Shown here: positions 7,599 to 13,964 of the stretch, piece after piece
How the letters are laid out: each line of letters opens with the position of its first letter
Numbering within the stretch: position 1 is the stretch's first letter
Source of the DNA: Treponema sp.
GTDB taxonomy: Bacteria > Spirochaetota > Spirochaetia > Treponematales > Breznakiellaceae
Length of the DNA stretch: 43,492 nt
Direction of reading: 5' to 3'
NCBI GenBank assembly: GCA_031267675.1
Contig: JAIRYT010000042.1
Location: 1-43,492, forward strand
Made by a program: the position numbers and the translations under genes
Notes under the pieces: model-generated
Seen by the model: the letters and a program-made list of their open reading frames with translations, nothing else
The model's database searches: none
What the model was told of the DNA's origin: nothing

Positions 7599-8033
7599 AT
7601 GAAGTCGAGAATTATTGACAACAGCGTTTTGCCTTTAGGTAATAACGAATACGAAGCCGGGACAATAACGCTTGCAGCCGGAACCGAGATTTCTATCGGT
7701 GTTATTTTGAAGCGCAATACGGACGGCGGGTTTTCTCCTGTTTCGGATACCGGCCTCGCGACTATTTCCGCGGATGTAGATGGTACTAAAACCGATATAC
7801 CAATTCCCGGAGTTCCGGCAGATATTCCGGTTGTGGTGAATCCATCGTACATAAAAAACGAGGGAACCGGAGCCGTTACTGTTGGTTTTAGGGCGCTTGT
7901 TGCGGGTAAGGTTCGCCGAGACAAGTTGACCATTGCGGGAGTCGCCATAACGGACGCGCAGGCTGACGCACTGCGTAATTACGGAATTATTCCGGTTGCC
8001 GTGAACGATGTTTCACGTCTTGACAATATGTAA
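7599..8033 (+). CDS. gpD-like head decoration protein
   Basis: A 144-residue protein four bases after the protease stop and directly before the major capsid gene, the usual place of the lambda gpD-type decorator that clamps the expanded capsid at its three-fold axes. It is rich in beta strands with the characteristic YEAGTITLAAGTEISIGVIL, a segment that in gpD-like proteins follows a disordered N-terminus, and ends with DALRNYGIIPV, which resembles the C-terminal part of that family. No signal peptide or membrane span is present. Confidence 0.75.
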   Translation: MKSRIIDNSVLPLGNNEYEAGTITLAAGTEISIGVILKRNTDGGFSPVSDTGLATISADVDGTKTDIPIPGVPADIPVVVNPSYIKNEGTGAVTVGFRALVAGKVRRDKLTIAGVAITDAQADALRNYGIIPVAVNDVSRLDNM

Positions 8034-8034
8034 A

Positions 8035-8072
8035 AGGGCGGGGCGCGAAATATCCGCCCTGTTTTTGTTTTT
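8035..8072 (+). terminator. Terminator-like hairpin between decorator and capsid genes
   Basis: AGGGCGG (8035-8041) and CCGCCCT (8054-8060) form a 7-bp GC-rich stem with a 12-base loop, followed by GTTTTTGTTTTT. This is a good Rho-independent terminator shape, yet it lies inside the head operon just before the capsid gene. It may attenuate, protect the 3' end of the upstream message, or be overridden by phage antitermination. Confidence 0.65.
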
Positions 8073-8092
8073 AATTTACGGAGGTTGAAATT

Positions 8093-9184
8093 GTGATTGA
8101 TATTTTGACTAAAATCGTGGCGATGTTTAACAGCCAGCCCGATATTAACAAAATGGGTTTTCTTTCTTCATTTTTCCGAGTTACCCCCGACTCCTTTACG
8201 GACGCGGAATTTGCGGAAATTGACGTGGTACGAAGCGGCGAGGAGGTTGCGCCCGTGGTACGCGATCTTAATACCGGCGCGGTTACAATCGTTGACGATA
8301 AATTCGTTAATCACGAAATACCGTTCCCGGTTTATGCCCTGCGGAAACCCGCGCTTGTTGCAAGCCTTATGAAACGGCGACCCGGCGAAAACGCCTATGT
8401 AACAGAACACATGAACTGGCTTGGACGGCTGGCCCGCGTTCTTGTCGAGGGCTTTACCAAAATGACGCGGATGATTCGGTATTCAGTCGAATTGCAGGCG
8501 GCGCAGGTTCTACAGACCGGCAAAATAATTTTGACTGATGAAAAGGGAAACCCGGCCTACGAACTGGATTTAAAACCAAAAACAAGCCACTTCCCTATGG
8601 CGGCGGTAGACTGGGGCCAGCCCGGCGCAGACCCATACGGCGATGTCGCAGGGGTTATCGAAGTAGTAAGGGACGATGGGCAGGTTGACGTTAAACACGC
8701 TATTTTTGACCGGCTTTCATGGAATAACTGGATACGTGATGAATTTATTCAGGAAAACATGAAACAAGACGGCCTGGGAACCGGGGCCCTTGCGCCCGCT
8801 CTTTTGGGAAAAGGCGGCGTTCACATGGGACATATTTTTATCGGCTCCTACCGCGTTGAATTATGGACTTACAACGGGCGCTATTCTGATTTTGGCGGCA
8901 GCACCGTCAAAAAGTATCTTGGGGATAATACCGTTATACTCCTGCCGGATATTGAAGACCTTGACTTTAGGCGGCTTTTCGGTGGCATACCCACGATACG
9001 GCCCAATACCGATTTTGATGAACTTTTCGGCGCTAGCAAAATTGAGGTTTCGGGCGAGTATGATTTCCGGCCCCGCGTATTCTGGGACGAAAATCAGGAA
9101 GCGTATATCGGCGAAATTAAATCGCGCCCGCTTCTTTGGCCGGTTTCCATTGACAGGTTCGCCTGCCTAAAAACCGGAGCATAA
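8093..9184 (+). CDS. Major capsid protein, lambda gpE family
   Basis: A 363-residue protein starting at GTG with a GGAGG ribosome site 9 bases upstream. Its size, its position after the decorator and motifs such as the N-terminal FFRVTPDSFTDAEFAEIDVV, NHEIPFPVYALRKPALVASL and the C-terminal YIGEIKSRPLLWPVSIDRFA match the lambda gpE-type HK97-fold capsid family. It forms the icosahedral shell. Hairpins on both sides (8035-8072 and 9193-9222) may give it a separately stabilised transcript. Confidence 0.88.
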   Translation: MIDILTKIVAMFNSQPDINKMGFLSSFFRVTPDSFTDAEFAEIDVVRSGEEVAPVVRDLNTGAVTIVDDKFVNHEIPFPVYALRKPALVASLMKRRPGENAYVTEHMNWLGRLARVLVEGFTKMTRMIRYSVELQAAQVLQTGKIILTDEKGNPAYELDLKPKTSHFPMAAVDWGQPGADPYGDVAGVIEVVRDDGQVDVKHAIFDRLSWNNWIRDEFIQENMKQDGLGTGALAPALLGKGGVHMGHIFIGSYRVELWTYNGRYSDFGGSTVKKYLGDNTVILLPDIEDLDFRRLFGGIPTIRPNTDFDELFGASKIEVSGEYDFRPRVFWDENQEAYIGEIKSRPLLWPVSIDRFACLKTGA

Positions 9185-9192
9185 AACAGCGG

Positions 9193-9222
9193 CCCCGCAC
9201 AGGCGGGGTAACATTATTTTTA
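9193..9222 (+). terminator. Hairpin after the capsid gene
   Basis: CCCCGC (9193-9198) pairs with GCGGGG (9203-9208) across an ACAG loop, followed by a T-rich but interrupted stretch. It lies 8 bases after the capsid stop and before the next ribosome site. It may be a partial terminator that lowers expression of the minor proteins relative to capsid, or a 3' stabiliser. Confidence 0.55.
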
Positions 9223-9235
9223 AGGAGAAATTTTT

Positions 9236-9535
9236 ATGTCAAGAAAAATATTTGTTGTTGCCGAGGGCTTTTCCTTTGTCCGGAAAGGCGTTGTTTACAA
9301 GCAGGGTGATGAAGTTACCGCCGCCGTTTTCGGGGACGCGGATATTTTCAAAAAGAAAATTGAAAAGAAACAGGTAACTACAAAAGAAGTTTTGACGGCG
9401 GAAGAAGAAAAAGCCGCAGATACGGAGAAGGCCGAAAAAGAAAAGCGGGGAACCGCCGTTGAAAAAGCGCGGCAGGAAGAGGCAGAGCGGCAAGCAAAAG
9501 CCGCCGCCGCGCAAGCGGCAGCGGGCAATAAATGA
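9236..9535 (+). CDS. Small charged head-completion-region protein
   Basis: A 99-residue protein with a short N-terminal beta-rich part (MSRKIFVVAEGFSFVRKGVV; GDEVTAAVFG) followed by a long Glu/Lys/Ala-rich helix (EEEKAADTEKAEKEK) ending in AKAAAAQAAAGNK. The position after the capsid gene corresponds to lambda gpFI, a small protein that helps DNA packaging and also has an Ala/charged region, but sequence alone does not prove that. A strong AAGGAGA ribosome site precedes the ATG. Its stop overlaps the next start by 4 bases. Confidence 0.5.
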   Translation: MSRKIFVVAEGFSFVRKGVVYKQGDEVTAAVFGDADIFKKKIEKKQVTTKEVLTAEEEKAADTEKAEKEKRGTAVEKARQEEAERQAKAAAAQAAAGNK

Positions 9536-9894
9536 ATGTAAGGGAACAGGCCGCCGCCGACTTAAAATTTATTCTTTCGGATACGGAAAACGGCCTGGCC
9601 TCTTCCTTTGTTTTTGTTGCCAGCGACGGCGTGGAATATCCTGTAAGCGGAATTTTCGGCGATATAGGCTATTTAATTAAACCTGAAACCGGCGCGGCGA
9701 TACAAGGGCGGACTATCGAGGCCGCCTATGCAATGGCGGCGCTGCGGGAACAAACGGAAAGGGTGCCGGAAAAAGGCTGGCGCTTTAAGACATGGAAACT
9801 TGACGGTACGGAATACGAGTTATTTGTGGTTAGGTATGAGGGCGACCAGACTGTTGGAATAGGGCGGGTTAAATTGGCGGTGAATTTGAAATGA
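9532..9894 (+). CDS. gpFII-like head-tail joining protein
   Basis: A 120-residue protein overlapping its neighbours by 4 bases on each side. Strand-rich stretches such as EYPVSGIFGDIGYLIKPETG, then WRFKTWKLDGTEYELFVVRY and VGIGRVKLAVN fit the small beta-barrel head-tail connector of the lambda gpFII/Gifsy-2 type, where the protein caps the filled head and forms the platform for the tail. The assignment is from order and secondary structure. Confidence 0.55.
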   Translation: MNVREQAAADLKFILSDTENGLASSFVFVASDGVEYPVSGIFGDIGYLIKPETGAAIQGRTIEAAYAMAALREQTERVPEKGWRFKTWKLDGTEYELFVVRYEGDQTVGIGRVKLAVNLK

Positions 9895-10547
9895 ACAATA
9901 TACATTATTTGTTACAGGAAAAAGATAATATCGAAAAAGTACGCGATCAGATTGCCGCCATTTTAAAAAGTGAATTGGTTAATCAAAAACAATTAGCGGA
10001 GGAAGCCGCACTTGCGGACGCGGCGGATTATGATGTTTCTGTCTATCTTGAAAGGGGCCGCCCGTGGGAATTAACAGAAAATGAACAATCAAAAAATCCG
10101 TTTCCTTTAATAAATGTTCTACTTTTTGAAAGCAAACCCACGGCGGGCGGCAAGCAGATGACGGCGGTAGGTTATACGGCAAAATTTAATATTGATTGTT
10201 ACGGCTGCGGAAACTCTGACATTGACGGCGAGGGGGAAATGACTAACGGCGATGATTCCGCCGCCAATATCAGGGCATGGAAAACCGGGAGGCTTGCCCG
10301 CAATATTTTAATGAGCGCGTTTTATTATTATTTAGGTTTGCGCGGCATTGTTAAAAAAACTTATATAACAGAAATTAAAACCGGAACGCCGGATAATTTA
10401 CCGGAATCGGCGGCGGCGATAACTGTATGCAGGATTGTTTTTGCGGTCGATTTTATGGAAAAGGCTCCGCAGGCGGAAGTTGAACCGTTTGACGGAATTC
10501 TCTTTGAATCCGTTAGCGATACGGGTGAAATTTTAATTGATATTTAA
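9891..10547 (+). CDS. Tail terminator/minor tail-like protein
   Basis: A 218-residue protein at the end of the preserved structural run. The central block NPFPLINVLLFESKPTAGG, then AKFNIDCYGCGNSD, AWKTGRLARNILMSAFYYYL and AVDFME resembles the tail-terminator/tail-completion fold seen in phages with contractile or long tails: an alpha-beta protein made right after the head-tail joiners that ends tail-tube growth. It is the last intact structural gene; the next gene stops after six codons at 10578. The exact family is not recognised. Confidence 0.5.
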   Translation: MNNIHYLLQEKDNIEKVRDQIAAILKSELVNQKQLAEEAALADAADYDVSVYLERGRPWELTENEQSKNPFPLINVLLFESKPTAGGKQMTAVGYTAKFNIDCYGCGNSDIDGEGEMTNGDDSAANIRAWKTGRLARNILMSAFYYYLGLRGIVKKTYITEIKTGTPDNLPESAAAITVCRIVFAVDFMEKAPQAEVEPFDGILFESVSDTGEILIDI

Positions 10548-10773
10548 GGAGTGAAAAATGGGAGTGGCAATCTTTTAGAACTTTCCCCGTCATCATTGCG
10601 CGGGCCGCGCCTTTTGGGGTAAACAGCTTGACCGGGGTACCGCTATGCGGGCAATCGGCGCAATCTTGCCCGCCCGCGCAGACCATGCGCCGCGCAGCCG
10701 CCATTCCTCTGGCGCAAACATAACCGCCATGGCAGGGGTGGCTGACCACTTGCTTTAGTTCGGCCTTAGTCAT
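10513..10773 (-). CDS. Cys-rich small protein, probably with a junction-derived C-terminus
   Basis: An 86-residue ORF. The first 67 residues contain clustered cysteines (SHPCHGGYVCARG and VCAGGQDCADCPHSG), suggesting a small metal-binding module. The last 20 or so residues (SHFSLLKYQLKFHPYR) are antisense to the end of the tail-terminator-like gene and the aborted tail gene, so they probably come from the deletion junction near 10,575. The start overlaps the stop of the ribbon-helix-helix gene by 8 bases, implying cotranscription. Function unknown. Confidence 0.5.
   Translation of the reverse strand: MTKAELKQVVSHPCHGGYVCARGMAAARRMVCAGGQDCADCPHSGTPVKLFTPKGAARAMMTGKVLKDCHSHFSLLKYQLKFHPYR
10558..10578 (+). 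pseudogene. Start of a lost tail gene, six codons then stop
   Basis: AAGGAG followed by ATG at 10558, placed exactly as for the next gene of the structural operon, encodes only MGVAIF before TAG at 10576-10578. Immediately afterwards the base composition and gene strand change. The simplest reading is a deletion or rearrangement joining the first codons of a tail gene (sheath or tube) to the minus-strand accessory region. It supports a tail-less, defective prophage. Confidence 0.6.
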
Positions 10774-10996
10774 TTTTCAATGCCTCCTCCGCGAGCGTTG
10801 TGCCGTCCATAGAAGGGCGTGGGTTTGGGTCTCTATAGGTCGGGCGGGGTTTTTGGGCCTTATAAGCGGCCAAACCTAGAGAAACAAGGCGCTGGGCGGC
10901 TTGACTGATTGAAGTTTCCATTTCTGCCGCAAGCAGCCGGACTTCCTTTTTTGTTTCCTTTTCAATCATTACATTCATGTATTCCAAATTTTTCAT
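10766..10996 (-). CDS. Ribbon-helix-helix-like DNA-binding protein
   Basis: A 76-residue protein. I place the start at ATG 10996 rather than the further upstream frame, because AGGAG lies 10 bases before it and a promoter ends between the two. EYMNVMIEKETKKEVRLLAA is a beta strand and first helix, and EMETSISQAAQRLVSLGLAA the second helix, as in CopG/Arc-type RHH proteins that often repress their own operon. A dyad (11013-11027) overlaps the promoter -10. The C-terminus is Pro/Arg-rich. It could be a lone regulator or an antitoxin; no toxin is evident beside it. Confidence 0.65.
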   Translation of the reverse strand: MKNLEYMNVMIEKETKKEVRLLAAEMETSISQAAQRLVSLGLAAYKAQKPRPTYRDPNPRPSMDGTTLAEEALKND

Positions 10997-11021
10997 GTAC
11001 TTTGGCTCCTGATAATGTAGC

Positions 11022-11050
11022 ATATTAGGCCACAATAAAAAATTTGTCAA
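11022..11050 (-). promoter_or_regulatory. Sigma-70 type promoter and dyad for the RHH gene
   Basis: On the minus strand TTGACA (11050-11045), a 17-base spacer and TAATAT (11027-11022) form a near-consensus promoter about 26 bases before the RHH start codon. The imperfect dyad TAATGT-AGC-ATATTA (11013-11027) covers the -10 and start point, a likely autoregulatory operator. Confidence 0.65.
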
Positions 11051-11145
11051 GTAAAAAGATAAAAAAATGCTCAAAACTTCCGAAAATTTAGGTATTAGGT
11101 ATATTGGGGTAGATATGGGAAGAAACAGGAAAGAAAACTGAAATT

Positions 11146-11415
11146 TTGCGGGTTCGGGTTACACCCGAAGAAAGAAAGGAATATGAAGCTATTCAGAATG
11201 AAAGTCCGCATGATTGGGGGACAGAAACTGAATTTATTAGGTATTTGCTAAAATTAGGGTTAAAAATATATAAAACACAGATTCTTCCCATTGAAAATGG
11301 CAATATAAGCCCGGTACTAATCGAAAAAATGATAAGAGAAAGGCAAATTTCAACGCCAAGTGGGTTCGATCCCATGATTGCACGATACGCAAATAAAGTT
11401 AAAAAAGTGGAATAG
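11146..11415 (+). CDS. Small RHH-like protein, probably 5' frameshifted
   Basis: An 89-residue frame from TTG 11146, with LRVRVTPEERKEYEAIQNES followed by TEFIRYLLKLGLKIYK, the strand-helix-helix pattern of a ribbon-helix-helix protein. TTG 11146 has no ribosome site. An ATG at 11115 in the neighbouring frame gives MGRNRKEN then stop; dropping one A in 11134-11137 would fuse it as MGRNRKETEILRVRV, the usual opening of such proteins. So this is likely a recently broken gene, or one translated only from the weak internal start. Function unknown. Confidence 0.45.
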   Translation: MRVRVTPEERKEYEAIQNESPHDWGTETEFIRYLLKLGLKIYKTQILPIENGNISPVLIEKMIRERQISTPSGFDPMIARYANKVKKVE

Positions 11416-11494
11416 CGGCAGGTGGGCGCTGGGAAAGCGGCGTTTTCAACCCGCCCCCCGGTTTTTGGAGGTCGGAAAACTAGGGCTAGGCGGT

Positions 11495-12205
11495 TTACCG
11501 AAAAGTTATCATGGTTTTTAGAATGGCGGCTTCTACCTGTTCCGGTGTTAGACCGTATTTTTCCCCAATAATTTTATCGGTTTCGGCTTCATATTCCATA
11601 GAGTTTTCATCATCAGGGAATGTCCGCAGGACTTCAAACCAATCTTTATACATAACCGCATCCGTATGGGTGATTGCCTTGCTCCAATCCGGCTCTTCAA
11701 CATGGCTTGTCATTTGCATAGTTGAATAATCGCCGGTTTTCACTTCTAAGGCATCTTTCCATTTTCCATTTGGAGCGTATTCTACATAACCGAGCCTGTA
11801 ACCGTCACCCATTTCAATAAATTCAGGATAATCATAAAAACCGATTGCAAGGGCGTTAAACGGAGTTTCGATTTGCGCTAAATCAAAAACATCAATCGCG
11901 ACTTGTTCAATTTCGGCTTTATTCAAACGCTGGTATATAACGATCTTGTAAGTAAACCGTTTTGTATTACCGAGATGGGCGGTATCAACTTTGACAATTT
12001 CATAATTTATGGTATTCAGGGAAATGTCTCTATGGTCTATCCATGCGGGGTCAATCAATTCGATTGAAATAGCTTGTTCGCTTTGTGACGCGGCGGCCTG
12101 CGGTTTGTCATTCTTGCCGATATTGGCAAGAATGCTAATCAATACAAGCAGTACCCCCAGCCCTATTGCGATATTGCGGAAAATTTTTACAACCTTTGAA
12201 GCCAT
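11495..12205 (-). CDS. Membrane-anchored protein of unknown function
   Basis: About 236 residues from the ATG at 12205, chosen because GGGGGG lies just upstream; an ATG at 12217 in frame is possible. A single N-terminal anchor (IAIGLGVLLVLISILANIG) is followed by a soluble domain with mixed strands (YEIVKVDTAHLGNTKRFTYK, FTYKIVIYQRLNKAEIEQVA) and a C-terminal helical tail (IIGEKYGLTPEQVEAAILK). The soluble part would face the periplasm or the cytoplasm depending on topology. I do not recognise the family. It sits alone among prophage accessory genes and may be a lysogenic-conversion gene. Confidence 0.6.
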   Translation of the reverse strand: MASKVVKIFRNIAIGLGVLLVLISILANIGKNDKPQAAASQSEQAISIELIDPAWIDHRDISLNTINYEIVKVDTAHLGNTKRFTYKIVIYQRLNKAEIEQVAIDVFDLAQIETPFNALAIGFYDYPEFIEMGDGYRLGYVEYAPNGKWKDALEVKTGDYSTMQMTSHVEEPDWSKAITHTDAVMYKDWFEVLRTFPDDENSMEYEAETDKIIGEKYGLTPEQVEAAILKTMITFR

Positions 12206-12260
12206 AACACCCCCCATTCTGACAGTCTATGCTCTTAATAAGGTAAAAATCAATAGCCGA

Positions 12261-12290
12261 TTGACACACAGGCCGATTTTCAGGTACATT
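12261..12290 (+). promoter_or_regulatory. Promoter of the phage tRNA-Pro gene
   Basis: TTGACA (12261-12266), an 18-base spacer and TACATT (12285-12290) form a sigma-70 type promoter. The expected start point is about 12297, six bases before the mature tRNA 5' end at 12303, so the promoter appears dedicated to the tRNA. Confidence 0.6.
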
Positions 12291-12302
12291 ATATTCACTT
12301 TT

Positions 12303-12375
12303 CGGGCGGTAGGATAGTGGCTATTCCGCTGGGTTCGGGACTCAGAGATCGCGGGTTCAACTCCCGCTCGCCCGA
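12303..12375 (+). tRNA. tRNA-Pro (anticodon CGG), carried by the prophage
   Basis: A full cloverleaf can be drawn. The acceptor stem is CGGGCGG with TCGCCCG (one G-U pair), then T8 A9, a D-arm with GGAT and ATTCC around an AGTGG loop (one T-T mismatch at 13-22), an anticodon stem CTGGG/CTCAG with loop TTCGGGA giving anticodon CGG, a five-base variable loop, a T-arm GCGGG/CCCGC with TTCAACT, and discriminator A73. CCA is not encoded. It has its own promoter and a terminator-like palindrome 13 bases downstream. It reads the same codon (CCG) as the tRNA gene whose 3' half marks the right attachment site at 14191-14232, but differs from it in the T-arm and acceptor. Confidence 0.85.
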
Positions 12376-12387
12376 TTTTTTCAAAAG

Positions 12388-12406
12388 TTGCGTTGACGCA
12401 ATTTTT
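12388..12406. terminator. TTGCGTTGACGCAA palindrome with T run
   Basis: TTGCG and CGCAA arms around TTGA are followed by TTTTT on the plus strand and preceded by AAAA, the shape of a bidirectional terminator between the tRNA and the convergent HTH gene. The 14-base core is the exact reverse complement of the palindrome core at 4406-4419, so it may also bind a protein. Confidence 0.65.
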
Positions 12407-12674
12407 AAGATTTAAGGCTTTCTGACTTTTTTCTTTCAGCCTCCGCAGTTTCGATGTCTTTTAACAGTGTTTCAAGGTCAAGGTCGCCCGCTAAAATGCG
12501 AATCAGCGCCCATGCCGCCCACGGGATTGACCGCGCTCCCTTTTGACCGGGCGGGGCCGTCCAGCGTTGAACGGTTCGCAGATTAACGCCGGAATACAGG
12601 GCCGTTTTTGCGGCGGTTAAATTATGTTTTTTCAGGAATTTCTTAAATTCTTCCGGGCTTGGTATATCGTACAC
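12405..12674 (-). CDS. Phage-type HTH regulator
   Basis: An 89-residue protein from GTG 12674, with AGGAGAGG 6-8 bases upstream. PSPEEFKKFLKKHNLTAAKT with ALYSGVNLRTVQRWTAPPG reads as a helix-turn-helix (scanning pattern: helix, GV turn, recognition helix LRTVQRW) typical of small phage/plasmid Cro-like proteins. The C-terminus is a charged helix (LETLLKDIETAEAERKK). It is the last gene of the minus-strand set beginning at 13893. It could repress the upstream promoter with the long palindrome, but no direct evidence links them. Confidence 0.6.
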   Translation of the reverse strand: MYDIPSPEEFKKFLKKHNLTAAKTALYSGVNLRTVQRWTAPPGQKGARSIPWAAWALIRILAGDLDLETLLKDIETAEAERKKSESLKS

Positions 12675-12770
12675 GGAACCTCTCCTGCCGCTTTTGGCGG
12701 CTTGCTTGACGGCCCGGCATGGCGGCGCTAGCCGTAGTTTGATAATAGAACCTTCTAGCCTATTAGCCTA

Positions 12771-12826
12771 GCCCCATACAGGGCCGGTTGCCTAAGTTTC
12801 AACATCCGGCCCATACAGGGCCGGAT
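12771..12826 (-). repeat. Two GGCCC hairpin repeats in the leader of the HTH gene
   Basis: ATCCGGCCC (12804-12812) and GGGCCGGAT (12818-12826) form a perfect 9-bp stem around ATACA. A second, weaker copy with the same CCCATACAGGG centre lies at 12772-12787. They belong to a series of GC-rich hairpins at 13095, 13353 and 13906 that each precede a minus-strand gene. A leader or processing element is likely. Confidence 0.55.
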
Positions 12827-12846
12827 GAATTTCCATATCAAGCCCT

Positions 12847-13068
12847 TTAGTGTACCCGCCTCTGTATTTTGCCAGTCAATGAGTCGTATTGGTCAACATG
12901 CAACTCCTCCGCAAGAAAACATGAAAATAATTTTTTTAATTCCATTTTTGTTTCTTGATTTTTGGGAAGGTTGTATTCCCTTAATAACCCCATTTCATCA
13001 ATGGCTTTCAGGGTAACTCCGCCATGATTTTCAAAAACTACTTGAAATGATTTAACTTGCTTTTCCAT
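12847..13068 (-). CDS. Small phage protein of unknown function
   Basis: 73 residues from ATG 13068, chosen because the longer frame starts inside the leader hairpin. The sequence is MEKQVKSFQVVFENHGGVTL, then KAIDEMGLLREYNLPKN and LKKLFSCFLAEELHVDQYDS. A strand-rich first half followed by helices gives no family I recognise. The ribosome site is modest (AAGGGG). It sits between two hairpin leaders in an apparent four-gene unit with the J-domain protein. Confidence 0.55.
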   Translation of the reverse strand: MEKQVKSFQVVFENHGGVTLKAIDEMGLLREYNLPKNQETKMELKKLFSCFLAEELHVDQYDSLTGKIQRRVH

Positions 13069-13094
13069 TTTATAAGCCCCTTTAGGGATTGTTA

Positions 13095-13114
13095 CCGGCC
13101 CCATAAGGGACCGG
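13095..13114 (-). repeat. Leader hairpin with a G-U pair
   Basis: CCGGCCCC (13095-13102), ATAA, GGGACCGG (13107-13114). The single change from the 13353 copy leaves a G-U pair in minus-strand RNA but an A-C mismatch in plus-strand RNA. This favours a structure acting in the minus-strand transcript, just upstream of the gene at 12847-13068. Confidence 0.6.
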
Positions 13115-13134
13115 GCCGGATTATCCGGTTTAAT

Positions 13135-13329
13135 TTAATATTCAGCGACTTCCCATGAAAGCGCGGTTGCCGTATCGTTATAATAATCCACAACCCTTTG
13201 CGCGTTCTTTTCAGAAAGAAAAACCTGTGCTTCGTCAACGCTTAACACGGGAAACTCTCCATTTTTGGAGACAAAAAGCGTTTCCCCATTTTCATAATCT
13301 GCCTGGACTACATATTTCATTTTTGCCAT
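13135..13329 (-). CDS. Small phage protein of unknown function
   Basis: 64 residues from ATG 13329, with AGGAG nine bases upstream; the longer frame begins in the hairpin and is rejected. MAKMKYVVQADYENGETLFV, then NGEFPVLSVDEAQVFLSEKN and AQRVVDYYNDTATALSWEVA suggest a small alpha-beta protein. The family is not recognised. It is preceded by the hairpin at 13353-13372 and followed by the one at 13095-13114. Confidence 0.6.
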   Translation of the reverse strand: MAKMKYVVQADYENGETLFVSKNGEFPVLSVDEAQVFLSEKNAQRVVDYYNDTATALSWEVAEY

Positions 13330-13352
13330 TTTCTTGTTCTCCTTGATTTTTA

Positions 13353-13372
13353 CCGGCCCCATAAGGGGCCGG
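13353..13372 (-). repeat. Leader hairpin CCGGCCCC-ATAA-GGGGCCGG
   Basis: A perfect 8-bp GC-rich stem with a four-base loop, ending 24 bases before the start codon of the gene at 13135-13329 and placing that gene's AGGAG site in single-stranded RNA immediately after the stem. There is no T run, so it is not a simple terminator. It may stabilise or separate messages. Confidence 0.6.
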
Positions 13373-13383
13373 GCTATAAACTT

Positions 13384-13893
13384 TTAGCTGGCCCTTTTTA
13401 AGGCTTTCCGCGCCGGTTTCGCTTCTTCTTTGCCCCGGCTTACTTTTTGGCTGCCCTTTTCTGCCCGGATTTCGTCAAGGGTTTTTTCGCTATAAAAATG
13501 GGTTTTCTTTCCACCTGAAAACACCCACGCTTTGTGTTTTGAAGAAAACCAAAATCCGAGAGCTTTCAGTTCTTCCCGGACTTCATAGGATTTAAAGCAA
13601 TAAATCCAATAACCAATGATTTCAATTTCACAATCAAAATCAATGATTTTTTTCAAAATGTCTTGAAAGGGTGTAACTGCCTCCGCGCTGGGCGCTTCTT
13701 CTTTATCCGCATAATAGGCATTGAAAGAATCAGAAACAAAAAAATCAATGAAACGGTTAAACTGATTGATGATTTCAACAGTAACAGCCTCTCCCGCTTT
13801 TCCGGCATGGTCAGGGTGATTCTTTTTCAGTAATTCCCTGTAAAGTTTCTTTGCCGCTTCAATGCTTTTGCAACCTTTAAAAAAACCTGTCAT
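13384..13893 (-). CDS. Phage J-domain protein
   Basis: A 169-residue protein. Residues about 3-55 are a shortened J domain with the diagnostic H26-P27-D28 (KKLYRELLKKNHPDHAGKAG), which stimulates a DnaK-type ATPase. Residues about 85-140 carry a second conserved block (WIYCFKSYEVREELKALGFW, then SSKHKAWVFSGG), common in J-domain proteins from mobile elements. The tail is Lys/Arg-rich. GGGGAG precedes the ATG, and the gene is first in the minus-strand set driven from the palindromic promoter at 13966-13995. It may recruit host DnaK for phage replication or repression control; the target is unknown. Confidence 0.75.
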   Translation of the reverse strand: MTGFFKGCKSIEAAKKLYRELLKKNHPDHAGKAGEAVTVEIINQFNRFIDFFVSDSFNAYYADKEEAPSAEAVTPFQDILKKIIDFDCEIEIIGYWIYCFKSYEVREELKALGFWFSSKHKAWVFSGGKKTHFYSEKTLDEIRAEKGSQKVSRGKEEAKPARKALKRAS

Positions 13894-13905
13894 TTTTCGC
13901 TCCCC

Positions 13906-13923
13906 GCCGACCTTCCGGTCGGC
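13906..13923 (-). repeat. Leader hairpin with GGAA loop upstream of the J-domain gene
   Basis: GCCGACC (13906-13912) and GGTCGGC (13917-13923) form a 7-bp stem; in minus-strand RNA the loop is GGAA, a stable GNRA tetraloop. The ribosome site follows directly. This is the promoter-proximal member of the hairpin series. Confidence 0.6.
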
Positions 13924-13934
13924 TTATTGGCTTT

Positions 13935-13954
13935 CAAGATAACTACGTATCTTG
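13935..13954. promoter_or_regulatory. Inverted repeat CAAGATA/TATCTTG near the start point
   Basis: Seven-base perfect arms (13935-13941 and 13948-13954) with a six-base centre lie just downstream of the predicted start point of the J-domain operon promoter. It is a second candidate operator next to the long palindrome. Confidence 0.5.
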
Positions 13955-13964
13955 TTTATACATA

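Noticed and set aside
7271-7948. 225-codon minus-strand frame across the head protease and decorator
   Set aside because: Antisense to clear phage structural genes, Ser/Ala/Pro-rich, no ribosome site.
10997-11074. Longer start for the RHH gene
   Set aside because: The extension passes through the promoter and dyad and lacks a ribosome site; ATG 10996 has AGGAG.
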